Made by a program: the position numbers and the translations under genes
Assembly (NCBI RefSeq): GCF_000014565.1
Contig: NC_008268.1
Location: 6,762,501 to 6,826,500, forward strand
Length of the DNA: 64,000 nt
Reading direction: 5' to 3'
From: Rhodococcus jostii RHA1
GTDB lineage: Bacteria > Actinomycetota > Actinomycetes > Mycobacteriales > Mycobacteriaceae
In this document: positions 37,472 through 45,353 of the stretch, piece by piece
Layout of the letters: every line of letters starts with the position of its first letter
Position numbering within the stretch: position 1 is the stretch's first letter
The notes under the pieces: model-generated
Databases searched by the model: none
Seen by the model: only the letters and a program-made list of their open reading frames with translations
What the model was told of the DNA's origin: nothing

Positions 37472-37784
37472 ATGCTCACCCGCTGTGAGGAGATCATGGC
37501 AGAGGTGTGTGACGCGTTCGGTGTGGCGCTGACCGAGTTCAACGCGAAGCACGATCACGTGCATCTGCCGATCCACGACCCACGACCCACGACAGTTGAA
37601 CCGTCAATTCTGGCACCAGCCTCGAGGGTGTCTCGGCACGGCATCCGCGACAGCAATTTCCCCCGACCACACCCGGGCAAACCTCTGCAGTCACTCTTCG
37701 CCACCATCGTATTTCGTTGCCTCCGCCGGAGAGACCCCGCAATCAAACGTCGCCCCATACATCACCAACCAGAAACAGCCCTGA
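37472..37784 (+). pseudogene. tnpA: tnpA (IS200/IS605 Y1 transposase) remnant
   Basis: The first part, ATG 37472 onward, reads MLTRCEEIMAEVCDAFGVAL followed by TEFNAKHDHVHLPIHD, which contains the HUH motif (HVH) of Y1 transposases. The C-terminal part is in another frame (to the TGA at 37784): SPPSYFVASAGETPQSNVAP then YITNQKQP, corresponding to the region with the catalytic tyrosine. The stretch between, about 37565-37690, is scrambled or deleted, and residues before MLTR are missing. The gene is divergent from tnpB with an overlap-sized gap, as in IS605. Confidence 0.72.
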
Positions 37785-38102
37785 TCCCGGGGGAGTCGTG
37801 CAGTCCCGGCTCTACCACGCAACTCTGATCGGCTACCTCCGGCTATGAAGGGCCCGGCTTCCGCCGAAGCGCTGGTGAAGTGACGCACGGCTTCACACGC
37901 TAAGTGGCGCCCGACGATTCGTTTACGGAGGGATCGGCGATCCGGACCCGAGGCGTCCCAACGGATTACGCGGATGATCGGATCGGGTTGCCGAGCAACG
38001 TGCGGCCCGTTCGGGGGATCTCGGCTACGCCGACCCGGCGATCTGGGGAACATCCCCCGGCGACCGTATCTCGGCGAAACGCCCGACGTCGGAACAGCGC
38101 CG
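37785..38102. other. 318-base intergenic stretch with no recognisable gene
   Basis: It contains the left edge of the IS remnant: TGAAGGGCC at 37846 and the hairpin GCTTC-CGCC-GAAGC at 37857-37870. A further inverted repeat GTGAAG-N10-CTTCAC lies at 37875-37896. From about 37900 to 38102 I see no protein-like frame and no RNA gene. Confidence 0.6.
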
Positions 38103-38651
38103 CTAGCGCAGTCCGGCCAGGTGCACGAGCTGGTCGATCGTGGACTTCTCCGCGTTCGGCGGCAGTGCGTCCACCGGCCACCAGCGGAGGTCCGTCGATT
38201 CGGAGCTGCGCACGATGTGGGCGTCGGGCCGCGCGCGGACGAGGAAGCGGAGATCCAGGTGCCGGGTGGGTTGTCCGAGTGAGCACGTGATCGGGTGGGT
38301 GTGCGCCGACAGCAGGTCGGGATCGATCCGGAGGTCGGGAATTCCCGATTCCTCGCACGCCTCCCGCAGCGCGGCGTCGACGACGGTCTCGTCGGAAGGC
38401 TCGCAGTGCCCGCCCAATTGGATCCACCGGCCGACCCTGGGGTGCAGGGTCAGGAGCACGTGACATCCTCCCTCGTCCAGGACGAGGGAGGACGCCGTGA
38501 TGTGTCCGGGTGCGTGCTCCCGCAGGCACCCGAGCGGCGCCGACGCGAGGAACGCGAGCATGGTGTGCCGCAATGATTCGTCGTTCTCGTCGAGCGTCTT
38601 CCAGCCCTCGAGTGCGGCGGTCGCGGTGCGGTGCAGTGATTCGGCGCTCAT
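38103..38651 (-). CDS. Nudix hydrolase
   Basis: A 182-residue Nudix protein. The Nudix box reads GGHCEPSDETVVDAALREAC followed by EESGI, with the catalytic REAxEESG part intact; there is one residue more than usual between the first Gly and the following Glu. LVLDEGGCHVLLTLHPRVGR and RWIQLGGH frame the fold. The substrate is unknown: such proteins cleave nucleoside diphosphates linked to other groups. The start is ATG 38651. It follows fbiB by 10 bases on the same strand and likely shares its transcript. Confidence 0.88.
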   Translation of the reverse strand: MSAESLHRTATAALEGWKTLDENDESLRHTMLAFLASAPLGCLREHAPGHITASSLVLDEGGCHVLLTLHPRVGRWIQLGGHCEPSDETVVDAALREACEESGIPDLRIDPDLLSAHTHPITCSLGQPTRHLDLRFLVRARPDAHIVRSSESTDLRWWPVDALPPNAEKSTIDQLVHLAGLR

Positions 38652-38661
38652 TGCGCGTGGG

Positions 38662-40026
38662 TCATCTCTCGATCAGGGCGTCGCCGGGGTCGGCGGCGTG
38701 TCGGGGGGTCAGTGGTTCGAGGGGGTGGCCGACGGCGATCGCGCCGAGGGGTTGCCAGTCGGCGGGCAGGTCGAGGGTGCCGCGGACGGTGTCCGGGGCG
38801 AAGATCGTCGACCCGATCCAGCAGCTGCCGATTCCCTTGGTCGCCAACGACACCAGCAGCCCCTGCACCGCGGCACCGACCGCGACGGTGAACATCGTCG
38901 ACTCCGCCGCCCGCCGGCGCTGATCGGGGTAGTGGTGGGCGCCGTCGGGGACGCAGAACGGGATGATCACCTCGGGTGCGTCGAGCAGGATGTTGCCGCG
39001 GGCCACCCGTGTGTCGATCGCGTCGGCGCTCATCGCGTCGGCGGCCAGGTCGGTGCGCCACTGCTCCCGCATCCGGGTCAGCAGTGCGTCGCGGACCGTG
39101 CGGGTGCGGATCCACACGAACCGGACCGGTCGGGTGTGGTGCGGGGCGGGCGCGGTCAGCGCGTCCGCGATCGACGCCCGCACCGCGTCCGGGTCGACCG
39201 GGTCGGTCGCGAAGTGGCGAACCGAGCGGCGCAGCAGCACCGCCTCCGCCCGTCCCAGCTCGACGGATTCGGCGGTGCCGAGCCAGAACAGGTCCTCGGC
39301 GCCGCGGCGGATCAGATCTTGTGCCCGCGAACCGTCGTCGACCAGATCCAGGCCCCGCACCACCGCGACCGGTACCCCACCGAGCTTGCCCTTGACCAGA
39401 TCGCCCGCGGCGGCGATCTCGTCGGCGACCGCCACCTCCGTCACCACCAGTTCATTGCCCTGACTGTCGCGGGACCCGGCGTACCCGTGCAGCACCGGCA
39501 ACCCGACCGCACCGATCGCGGCGTCGATCTGACCGTTGCGCCACGCCCGGCCCATGGTGTCGGTGACCACCACCGCCACCCGCACCCCCAACGCCACCTC
39601 GATCGCCTCGCGCAGGGCGGCGGCGCTGGCATCGGGATCCTCCGGCAGCAACGCCAGTTCGGAACCCGCCACGTTCGAGCCGTCGATCCCCGACGCGGCC
39701 TGCACGATCCCGAGCCGGTTCTCGGTGATCAGGGTCCGGCCCTTGCGGGCCACGATCCGGACCGCTTCCTGCTCGACGAGGCGTCGGCGGGCCGCGTCGC
39801 GTTCCTCCGGGTCGGTCGGGGAGGACACGATCCGGCCCTCGACCTTCGAGAACACCTTGCTGGTGACCACCAGCACGTCGCCTTCGGCCAGCCACGGCGC
39901 GGCCGCGACGATCGCGGCCGCCAGGTCGTCGCCGGGCCGGAACTCGGGCAGGCCCGCGATGGGCCGGATTTCGATCGCACCGCCCGGGGCGTGATCGAGC
40001 CCGGACGCACCCGCGGGTTCGGTCAC
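38662..40026 (-). CDS. fbiB: Coenzyme F420 gamma-glutamyl ligase / dehydro-F420-0 reductase
   Basis: A 454-residue two-domain F420 enzyme. The N-terminal CofE-like ligase (about 1-250) has [57 protein letters not shown] and [15 protein letters not shown]. The C-terminal nitroreductase-like FMN domain (about 260-454) has [19 protein letters not shown] and [20 protein letters not shown]. It adds glutamates to F420-0 and reduces the dehydro intermediate. GTG 40026 overlaps the fbiA TGA (GTGA), so both are translationally coupled as in M. tuberculosis Rv3261-Rv3262. Confidence 0.95.
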   Translation of the reverse strand: MTEPAGASGLDHAPGGAIEIRPIAGLPEFRPGDDLAAAIVAAAPWLAEGDVLVVTSKVFSKVEGRIVSSPTDPEERDAARRRLVEQEAVRIVARKGRTLITENRLGIVQAASGIDGSNVAGSELALLPEDPDASAAALREAIEVALGVRVAVVVTDTMGRAWRNGQIDAAIGAVGLPVLHGYAGSRDSQGNELVVTEVAVADEIAAAGDLVKGKLGGVPVAVVRGLDLVDDGSRAQDLIRRGAEDLFWLGTAESVELGRAEAVLLRRSVRHFATDPVDPDAVRASIADALTAPAPHHTRPVRFVWIRTRTVRDALLTRMREQWRTDLAADAMSADAIDTRVARGNILLDAPEVIIPFCVPDGAHHYPDQRRRAAESTMFTVAVGAAVQGLLVSLATKGIGSCWIGSTIFAPDTVRGTLDLPADWQPLGAIAVGHPLEPLTPRHAADPGDALIER

Positions 40027-41012
40027 AACGTCACCCCCGCCACGTCCAGCGCCGCCCGCGCCATCGCCGCGGTGGCGTCCGGGTCGGTCATGATCAGCGG
40101 CACACTCCGCACCTGCACCCCGGGGACCTCCGCGGTGTCGGTGTCGTGCACCAGCCAGCCGTCGAGGATCCCGGTCCCGGACCGGGCCCCGTACCAGCGG
40201 CCGATCGCCTCCGCCGAGGTGTCCACCCCGATCACGTCGAGGCATTCGTCGGCCATGCCCCGCAACGGTTTTCCGCCGACGATCGGCGAAATCCCGACCA
40301 CCTTCGCGGCGGTGGTGCGCAGGCCGCCCCGGATCCCCGGCACCGCCAGGATCGCCCCCACACTGACCACCGGATTCGACGGCGCCAGCAACACGATGTC
40401 GGCAGTCTCGATCGCCTCGAGCACCCCCGGCGCCGGCGCGGCCTGCTCGGCGCCGATGTGCGCGAAGCTGTGCGTCGGCACCTGGGCGCGGTACCGCACC
40501 CACCACTCCTGGAAATGGATCGCCCGCTGCTCCCCGTCCTCGGGATCGGTGATCACGACGTGAGTTTCACTACGATCATCGGTCACCGGCAGCAAGCTCA
40601 CACCCGGTTGCCACCGGTTGCACAACGCCTCGGTCACCGCCGACAACGGATACCCCGTCCGCAGCATCTGGGTGCGGATCAGATGGGTGGCGATGTCCCG
40701 GTCCCCGAGCCCGAACCAATCCGGTTTCGCACCATAGGCGGCGAGTTCCTCCCGGGCGTTCCAGGTTTCCCCGGCATGCCCCCACCCACGCTCGGTGTCG
40801 ATACCACCGCCGAGGGTGTACATGCAGGTGTCCAGGTCCGGGCAGATCCGCAACCCGTGCATCCACACATCGTCACCGACATTGACCACCGCAGTGATCC
40901 GGTGCGCGGAATCGGCGCCCCCACCACCGGGCGCATCGGCCCCCAGAAGTCTCCGCACGCCTTGCAGGAACCGGGCCCCACCCACCCCGCCAACCAATAC
41001 AGTCACGTTCAC
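40023..41012 (-). CDS. fbiA: F420 biosynthesis transferase (phosphoenolpyruvyl/phospholactyl transferase)
   Basis: CofD/FbiA family enzyme, 329 residues, joining the activated three-carbon acid to the deazaflavin Fo. Signature segments: [40 protein letters not shown], the [20 protein letters not shown] helix, [20 protein letters not shown] and [23 protein letters not shown] 41012 lies six bases after TAGGCT, a leaderless promoter that would drive fbiA, fbiB and the Nudix gene. Divergent from whiB2 across 275 bases. Confidence 0.95.
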   Translation of the reverse strand: MNVTVLVGGVGGARFLQGVRRLLGADAPGGGGADSAHRITAVVNVGDDVWMHGLRICPDLDTCMYTLGGGIDTERGWGHAGETWNAREELAAYGAKPDWFGLGDRDIATHLIRTQMLRTGYPLSAVTEALCNRWQPGVSLLPVTDDRSETHVVITDPEDGEQRAIHFQEWWVRYRAQVPTHSFAHIGAEQAAPAPGVLEAIETADIVLLAPSNPVVSVGAILAVPGIRGGLRTTAAKVVGISPIVGGKPLRGMADECLDVIGVDTSAEAIGRWYGARSGTGILDGWLVHDTDTAEVPGVQVRSVPLIMTDPDATAAMARAALDVAGVTL

Positions 41013-41018
41013 GGTGCA

Positions 41019-41024
41019 AGCCTA
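41019..41024 (-). promoter_or_regulatory. -10 hexamer of fbiA
   Basis: TAGGCT on the minus strand, six bases before the GTG at 41012; leaderless arrangement. Confidence 0.55.
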
Positions 41025-41191
41025 GGCGGTGGCCGCCCGCCTCCCGTGTGCTGCTTCCCCGGAGCGAATCGAGAGCGCGAAATAGTAATCGACTTTCAAC
41101 GGTTAGCTTGACCGCGACACGCTGGGCGTGTCTAATCACAAATATGTCATTCCGACGTTGTGGGCGTGGGATCGCTTGCAGCGGGGATCAA

Positions 41192-41212
41192 TTCGAACGG
41201 TTGTTCGAACGG
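41192..41212 (+). repeat. Direct repeat in the whiB2 upstream region
   Basis: TTCGAACGG occurs twice with a 12-base period (41192-41200 and 41204-41212), about 76 bases before the whiB2 start. Each copy contains the palindrome TTCGAA. It could be a tandem operator or part of a long 5' leader. Confidence 0.35.
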
Positions 41213-41287
41213 GTGGCAGGGGTGTTCGGTTCGGGGTACATGATCGATCGAAATTTTCTGCGCTATCACAGGTGAGGAGGCGGAACG

Positions 41288-41755
41288 ATGCCCAATGAGC
41301 AGATCGAGTCGGAGACTCGCTGGAGCACAGTAAGCGACGAACCGCAGACCAATTCCGAAGCAGGCGCAGCGGACGGCGTCTGTGTTCAAGAAGTCTGTGT
41401 TCAAGAAGCCAGTGTGCAAGAAGACAGTGTGAAAGTAATTTCTGTGCCGGAACTCGTTGCACAGGAAGTCGAGACGACGGGCCCCCGCCCGGCGTTGAGT
41501 CTGGTGACCGGTTTCGACGAATTGTTCGAGACCATCGAGGATCAGTGGCAGGAGCGCGCGCTCTGTGCGCAGACCGACCCTGAGGCCTTCTTCCCCGAAA
41601 AGGGAGGCTCCACCAGGGAAGCGAAGCGCATCTGCCTGGGCTGTGAGGTGCGGGACGAATGCCTCGACTACGCACTGGCCAACGATGAGCGGTTCGGTAT
41701 CTGGGGTGGCTTGTCGGAGCGTGAGCGCCGGCGCCTGAAGCGGGGGATCGTCTAG
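41288..41755 (+). CDS. whiB2: WhiB-family Fe-S regulator (WhiB2/WhmD-like)
   Basis: A 155-residue WhiB protein that binds a 4Fe-4S cluster through Cys93, Cys116, Cys119 and Cys125 (ALCAQTDPEAFFPEKGGSTR, CLGCEVRDEC). GIWGG and the basic tail RERRRLKRG complete the domain. WhiB2/WhmD is needed for septation in mycobacteria. GAGGAGGCGG is a strong ribosome site before ATG 41288, and the upstream region is long, so this gene, unlike its neighbours, has a leader. The first 80 residues are an acidic extension containing a repeat (see 41378-41437). Position next to fbiA and the Rv3259-like gene matches M. tuberculosis Rv3260c. Confidence 0.93.
   Translation: MPNEQIESETRWSTVSDEPQTNSEAGAADGVCVQEVCVQEASVQEDSVKVISVPELVAQEVETTGPRPALSLVTGFDELFETIEDQWQERALCAQTDPEAFFPEKGGSTREAKRICLGCEVRDECLDYALANDERFGIWGGLSERERRRLKRGIV
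41378..41437 (+). repeat. 15-base tandem repeat inside whiB2
   Basis: Four tandem 15-base units: GTCTGTGTTCAAGAA twice exactly, then GCCAGTGTGCAAGAA and a degenerate GACAGTGTGAAAGTA. They encode VCVQE, VCVQE, ASVQE and DSVKV. Copy-number change would keep the reading frame. The repeat is AT-richer than its surroundings and adds two extra cysteines outside the cluster-binding domain. Confidence 0.85.
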
Positions 41756-41756
41756 T

Positions 41757-42248
41757 TCAGTCTTCGTCGCCCGGCAGATCCGGGTCGATGACCTCGGGTT
41801 CGACTCCGAGGTACGTACTCACCTGCTGTACGAGCACGTCGTGCACCAGGTCGGTGAGATCGTCCGGGTCCTTGGCGCGCTGTTCGAGCGGTCGCCGGAA
41901 CAGGACGACTCGCGCCCGCGTCGTGGATCCGTGCCGGTCGATGCCGGCCGGGATCAGTCGGGACAGTGGCACGGGCCCGTCCGCCACGACCTCGGCGGGC
42001 CAGTTGACCGAATCCGGGTCGAGAGCATGAATCTTCGGGACCTCGTCGACCGCGATGTCCAGCTTCGTCAGGCGTTCGCGCCAGCGCGCGTCGATCGGCG
42101 CGAACGCCTCGAGCACCACCAGATCGAACTTCTCTGCGCGGCTCCGTCGTGCCGGCGCGTCCGGAGGGAACACGGACCCGCGGATTCCCCGTCCCCGTCG
42201 GTCGACGGATCGGGTGGTCACGGGACGCCTGCGTCGTGCTCTGGACAT
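41757..42248 (-). CDS. Metallopeptidase-like family protein (Rv3259-like), degenerate zinc site
   Basis: A 163-residue protein of the DUF1025/metallopeptidase family. The core reads LVVLEAFAPIDARWRERLTK, RLIPAGIDRHGSTTRARVVL, RRPLEQRAKDPDDLTDLVHD and VLVQQVSTYLGVEP. Relatives carry HExxH in this last helix; here it is replaced by HDVLVQQ, so zinc peptidase activity is unlikely. The N-terminus is Arg-rich. The start is ATG 42248 with TAATGT seven bases upstream. Convergent to whiB2 with one base between the stops. Confidence 0.82.
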   Translation of the reverse strand: MSRARRRRPVTTRSVDRRGRGIRGSVFPPDAPARRSRAEKFDLVVLEAFAPIDARWRERLTKLDIAVDEVPKIHALDPDSVNWPAEVVADGPVPLSRLIPAGIDRHGSTTRARVVLFRRPLEQRAKDPDDLTDLVHDVLVQQVSTYLGVEPEVIDPDLPGDED

Positions 42249-42255
42249 GGTGTGG

Positions 42256-42261
42256 ACATTA
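42256..42261 (-). promoter_or_regulatory. -10 hexamer of the metallopeptidase-like gene
   Basis: TAATGT on the minus strand, seven bases before ATG 42248. Confidence 0.5.
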
Positions 42262-42328
42262 CGACAGCCGCACACTCTCGGTGTGTCCGAGTAGGTGTCG
42301 GGCCTTCGTGGGGCTAGGCTCCCTAGCT

Positions 42329-42724
42329 GTGAGATCTCTGCGTCGATGCTGCCGCCCCGGGTGTAAGAACCCCGCTGTCGCGACGCTCACGTACGTCTAC
42401 TCCGACTCCACCGCCGTCGTCGGCCCGCTCGCCACGGTCGACGAGCCGCACTCGTGGGATCTGTGCGAAACGCACGCGTCGAGGATCACCGCACCCAAGG
42501 GCTGGGAACTGGTTCGGTACGAGGGTGGGTTCTCGTCGAGTACCCCGGACGAGGACGACCTGACCGCGCTGGCGGAGGCCGTGCGGGAGGCGGGCCTCGG
42601 CGATCGCTGGCGGTCCGAACGGACCGTGTCCACCGAGGATCGCGCGGAGACCGGCACCCAGCCCGGCCCGGCGCGCACCGGTCGCCGCGGCCACCTGCGG
42701 GTACTTCCCGACCCTTCCAACTGA
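42329..42724 (+). CDS. DUF3499 protein
   Basis: A 131-residue actinobacterial conserved protein (Rv3258c-like). It has four cysteines typical of a small zinc-binding or structural site: RRCCRPGCKNPAVATLTYVY and SWDLCETHASRI. A Gly-Trp-Glu segment (APKGWELVRYEGG) follows, then a charged C-terminus. The function is unknown. GTG 42329 lies eight bases after TAGGCT, close to leaderless geometry. It stands upstream of pmmA, from which it is separated by about 100 bases rich in inverted repeats. Confidence 0.87.
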   Translation: MRSLRRCCRPGCKNPAVATLTYVYSDSTAVVGPLATVDEPHSWDLCETHASRITAPKGWELVRYEGGFSSSTPDEDDLTALAEAVREAGLGDRWRSERTVSTEDRAETGTQPGPARTGRRGHLRVLPDPSN

Positions 42725-42828
42725 CGTCCCCGCCTGCTTCCGGGCCTGCGGCCCGCGGCGTGCCGTGCCCGCGACGGGCAGGCATTAGGCTTGCGCCAGC
42801 ACTGGTGCTCGTAAAGGAGAAACAAGAA

Positions 42829-44196
42829 GTGGCGCGATCAGCCGAGTCCGTACATGCCGTGATCAAGGCTTACGACGTGCGGGGTGTCGTCGGTGAACAC
42901 ATCGACGCCGCGTTCGTGCAGGATGTGGGTGGCGCATTCGCACGACTCGTTCGCGAGGACAGCGCCACGAAGGTCGTGATCGGCTACGACATGCGCGCGT
43001 CGTCCCCGGAACTGGCCCGCGCATTCGCCGACGGCGTCACCGCCCAGGGCCTGGACGTCGTACTCATCGGTCTCGCGTCCACCGATCAGCTGTATTTCGC
43101 GTCGGGGCTGTTCGACTGCCCGGGTGCGATGTTCACGGCGAGCCACAACCCGGCGAGGTACAACGGCATCAAGCTGTGCCGCGCAGGCGCGAAGCCGGTG
43201 GGGCAGGAGACGGGCCTCGCCACGATCGCGGCCGAGGTCATCGACGGGGTTCCGGTGTTCGACGGCGCTCCCGGCGCGGTGTCCGAGGAGGACGTGCTCG
43301 AGCGGTACGCGAGCTTCGTCCGCGGACTGGTGAGCCTGTCCGACCTCCGCCCGCTGACGGTGGCCGTCGACGCGGGCAACGGCATGGGCGGGCACACCGT
43401 TCCCGCGGTGTTCGAGCCGATGCCGGTGAAGCTGGAGCCGCTGTACTTCGAGCTCGACGGCACGTTCCCGAACCACGAGGCGAATCCGCTCGACCCGGCG
43501 AACCTCGTGGATCTGCAGCGATACGTCCGTGAGACCGGTGCCGACATCGGTCTGGCCTTCGACGGCGACGCCGACCGCTGCTTCGTGGTCGACGAGCTCG
43601 GCAACCCCGTGTCGCCGTCCGCCGTCACCGCCCTGGTCGCGGAGCGGGAGCTGGCCAAGGAGCCCGGCGCCACCGTCATCCACAACCTCATCACGTCCCG
43701 CGCGGTGCCCGAGCTGGTGACGGAGCTGGGCGGACACCCGGTCCGCACCCGGGTGGGGCATTCGTTCATCAAGCAGCAGATGGCCGAGACGGGCGCGATC
43801 TTCGGCGGCGAGCACTCCGCGCACTACTACTTCCGCGACTTCTGGGGCGCCGACTCCGGGATGCTCGCCGGACTGCATGTTCTCGCGGCGCTGGGGGAGC
43901 AGGATCGTCCGCTGTCCGAGCTGATGGCGAAGTACGAGCGGTACGCGGCGTCGGGAGAGATCAACTCGACCGTCGCGGACGCCGCCGAAAGGACCGACGC
44001 GGTGTTGTCGGCGTTCGCAGACCGCACCACGGTCGTGGACCGGCTCGACGGTGTCACGGTCGAACTCGCGGACGGTGCGTGGTTCAACTTGCGGGCCTCC
44101 AACACCGAGCCGCTCCTGCGGCTCAACGTGGAGGCGGCGACGGCGGCCGAGGTAGATGCACTCGTTACCGAGATACTGGGCATCGTCCGAGCCTGA
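42829..44196 (+). CDS. pmmA: Phosphomannomutase / phosphoglucomutase
   Basis: A 455-residue alpha-D-phosphohexomutase, converting mannose-6-phosphate to mannose-1-phosphate for GDP-mannose. Motifs: YDVRGVVGEHI, catalytic phosphoserine loop TASHNPARYNGIK, metal loop FDGDADRCFVVDE, sugar loop GGEHSAHYYF, and phosphate-binding RASNTEPLLRLNVEA. GTG 42829 has AAAGGAGAAA upstream. It matches Rv3257c, where overexpression is reported to raise mannose lipids. pmmA, the SIS gene and manA follow each other as in M. tuberculosis. Confidence 0.95.
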   Translation: MARSAESVHAVIKAYDVRGVVGEHIDAAFVQDVGGAFARLVREDSATKVVIGYDMRASSPELARAFADGVTAQGLDVVLIGLASTDQLYFASGLFDCPGAMFTASHNPARYNGIKLCRAGAKPVGQETGLATIAAEVIDGVPVFDGAPGAVSEEDVLERYASFVRGLVSLSDLRPLTVAVDAGNGMGGHTVPAVFEPMPVKLEPLYFELDGTFPNHEANPLDPANLVDLQRYVRETGADIGLAFDGDADRCFVVDELGNPVSPSAVTALVAERELAKEPGATVIHNLITSRAVPELVTELGGHPVRTRVGHSFIKQQMAETGAIFGGEHSAHYYFRDFWGADSGMLAGLHVLAALGEQDRPLSELMAKYERYAASGEINSTVADAAERTDAVLSAFADRTTVVDRLDGVTVELADGAWFNLRASNTEPLLRLNVEAATAAEVDALVTEILGIVRA

Positions 44197-44273
44197 CTGC
44201 CATAGTTGGAACTACAGGTTCTGCACGTGTTGCGAATGTGGCTTGCACTGACGAAGAAAGGGGGTGCGGTGTC

Positions 44274-45353
44274 ATGACAGCGCCGACGCCCCTGTTCGAT
44301 CTGGACGACGGGGACGCACTGGTCGCGGCGGACACCGAGGGCGTGTTGCGGTCCGCCGCCATGGGGGGTGCCCAGATCCGGGCCACCCGGTCCGCGGTCG
44401 AGGAGGGGGCTCTCGAACGACTGCAGGGGCTGCGTCCGCGCAGCGTGGTGGTGGTGACCGGCGCGGGGCGTGCCAGCCGCGGGGCGGCGATCCTGACGGC
44501 GGTCCTCGCCGAACGGATCGGTTTCCCGCTGGTGCGCGCCACCCGGACCCCCGTGTGGGTGGGCCCGCTCGACGTGGTGGTGGTGGCCGGCGACGACGCA
44601 GGCGACCCCCGGCTCGTGCAGGCCATCGACGCGGCGGTGCGCCGCGGCGCCGAAGTGGTGGTGGCGGCGCCGGACGAAGGGCCGTTGCAGGCCGCGGCGG
44701 CCGGACGGGTCGTCATGTTCGCGCCGCGGGTCCGGGCACTCACCCGGCACGGTCTGCTGCGGTACTTCGCCGTACTGCTGGCCGTCCTTCGGGTGGTCGG
44801 TTCGGAACGCTGGGGCGACGAGGTTCCCGACCTCGAGCAGATCGCCGACGCCGTCGACGGTGAGGCGCTGCGTGACAGGCCGAACAGCGAGGTGTTCCAC
44901 AATCCCGCGAAATCGTTGGCCTCCCGCATGCAGGGACGCCGCATCGTGCTCACGGGTGACACGGAGAGCACGGTGGAACTGGCCCGGCACGGCGCCGAGG
45001 CGCTGCTGCACGCGGGTCGTGTGGCGACCGCGTCGGAACTTCCGGACGTTCTGAGCGCGGCGGGCACGTTCCGTGTCGACCAGGCGCTCTCCGCGCACGA
45101 CTCGATATTCCACGATCCCGAGTTGGACGGTCCGCCCTCGGCCAGCCCGGTGCGCACGTTCGTGTTGTCGGCCGACGCCGATCGTATGCTCGTCGAACGC
45201 AGGATCGCCGCCCTGGGCGACGTCGACCTCGTCGTCGCATCCTCGGACGAGGGCCAGGTTCCATCGCAGCGTCCCGAGCTGGAACAGGCGGCGGTTCTCG
45301 TCGGCAGGCTCGACATGACTGCCGCGTATCTCCAGTTGATCGGCGGTATCTAG
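44274..45353 (+). CDS. SIS-domain phosphosugar isomerase-like protein (Rv3256c-like)
   Basis: A 359-residue protein resembling bifunctional phosphoglucose/phosphomannose isomerases with two sugar isomerase (SIS) folds. Segments: SVVVVTGAGRASRGAAILTA, LDVVVVAGDDAGDPRLVQAI, RRGAEVVVAAPDEGPLQAAA, and TGDTESTVELARHGAEALL in the second half. Typical isomerase active-site residues are not obvious to me. AAGGGGGTG precedes ATG 44274. Its TAG overlaps the manA GTG (TAGTG). Conserved association with pmmA and manA suggests a role in mannose metabolism, but the activity is not established. Confidence 0.83.
   Translation: MTAPTPLFDLDDGDALVAADTEGVLRSAAMGGAQIRATRSAVEEGALERLQGLRPRSVVVVTGAGRASRGAAILTAVLAERIGFPLVRATRTPVWVGPLDVVVVAGDDAGDPRLVQAIDAAVRRGAEVVVAAPDEGPLQAAAAGRVVMFAPRVRALTRHGLLRYFAVLLAVLRVVGSERWGDEVPDLEQIADAVDGEALRDRPNSEVFHNPAKSLASRMQGRRIVLTGDTESTVELARHGAEALLHAGRVATASELPDVLSAAGTFRVDQALSAHDSIFHDPELDGPPSASPVRTFVLSADADRMLVERRIAALGDVDLVVASSDEGQVPSQRPELEQAAVLVGRLDMTAAYLQLIGGI

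Larger units (their letters stand above)
36565..37880. mobile_element. Degenerate IS200/IS605-type element (tnpA and tnpB remnants)
   Basis: Divergent remnants of a Y1-type tnpA (plus strand) and a tnpB (minus strand), the classic IS605 layout, lie immediately after manB. A nine-base direct repeat TGAAGGGCC marks both edges (36584-36592 and 37846-37854). Small hairpins, as used by Y1 transposases, lie near both edges (36599-36620 and 37857-37870). Both genes carry deletions or frameshifts, so the element should be immobile. Exact ends are estimates. Confidence 0.75.

Noticed and set aside
37785..38102. A gene in the stretch between the IS remnant and the Nudix gene
   Set aside because: Frames there are short, Arg/Pro-rich and show no start signal or family motif.
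41378..41437. CRISPR-like repeat
   Set aside because: The units are 15 bases with no spacers and are in frame within whiB2; it is a coding minisatellite.
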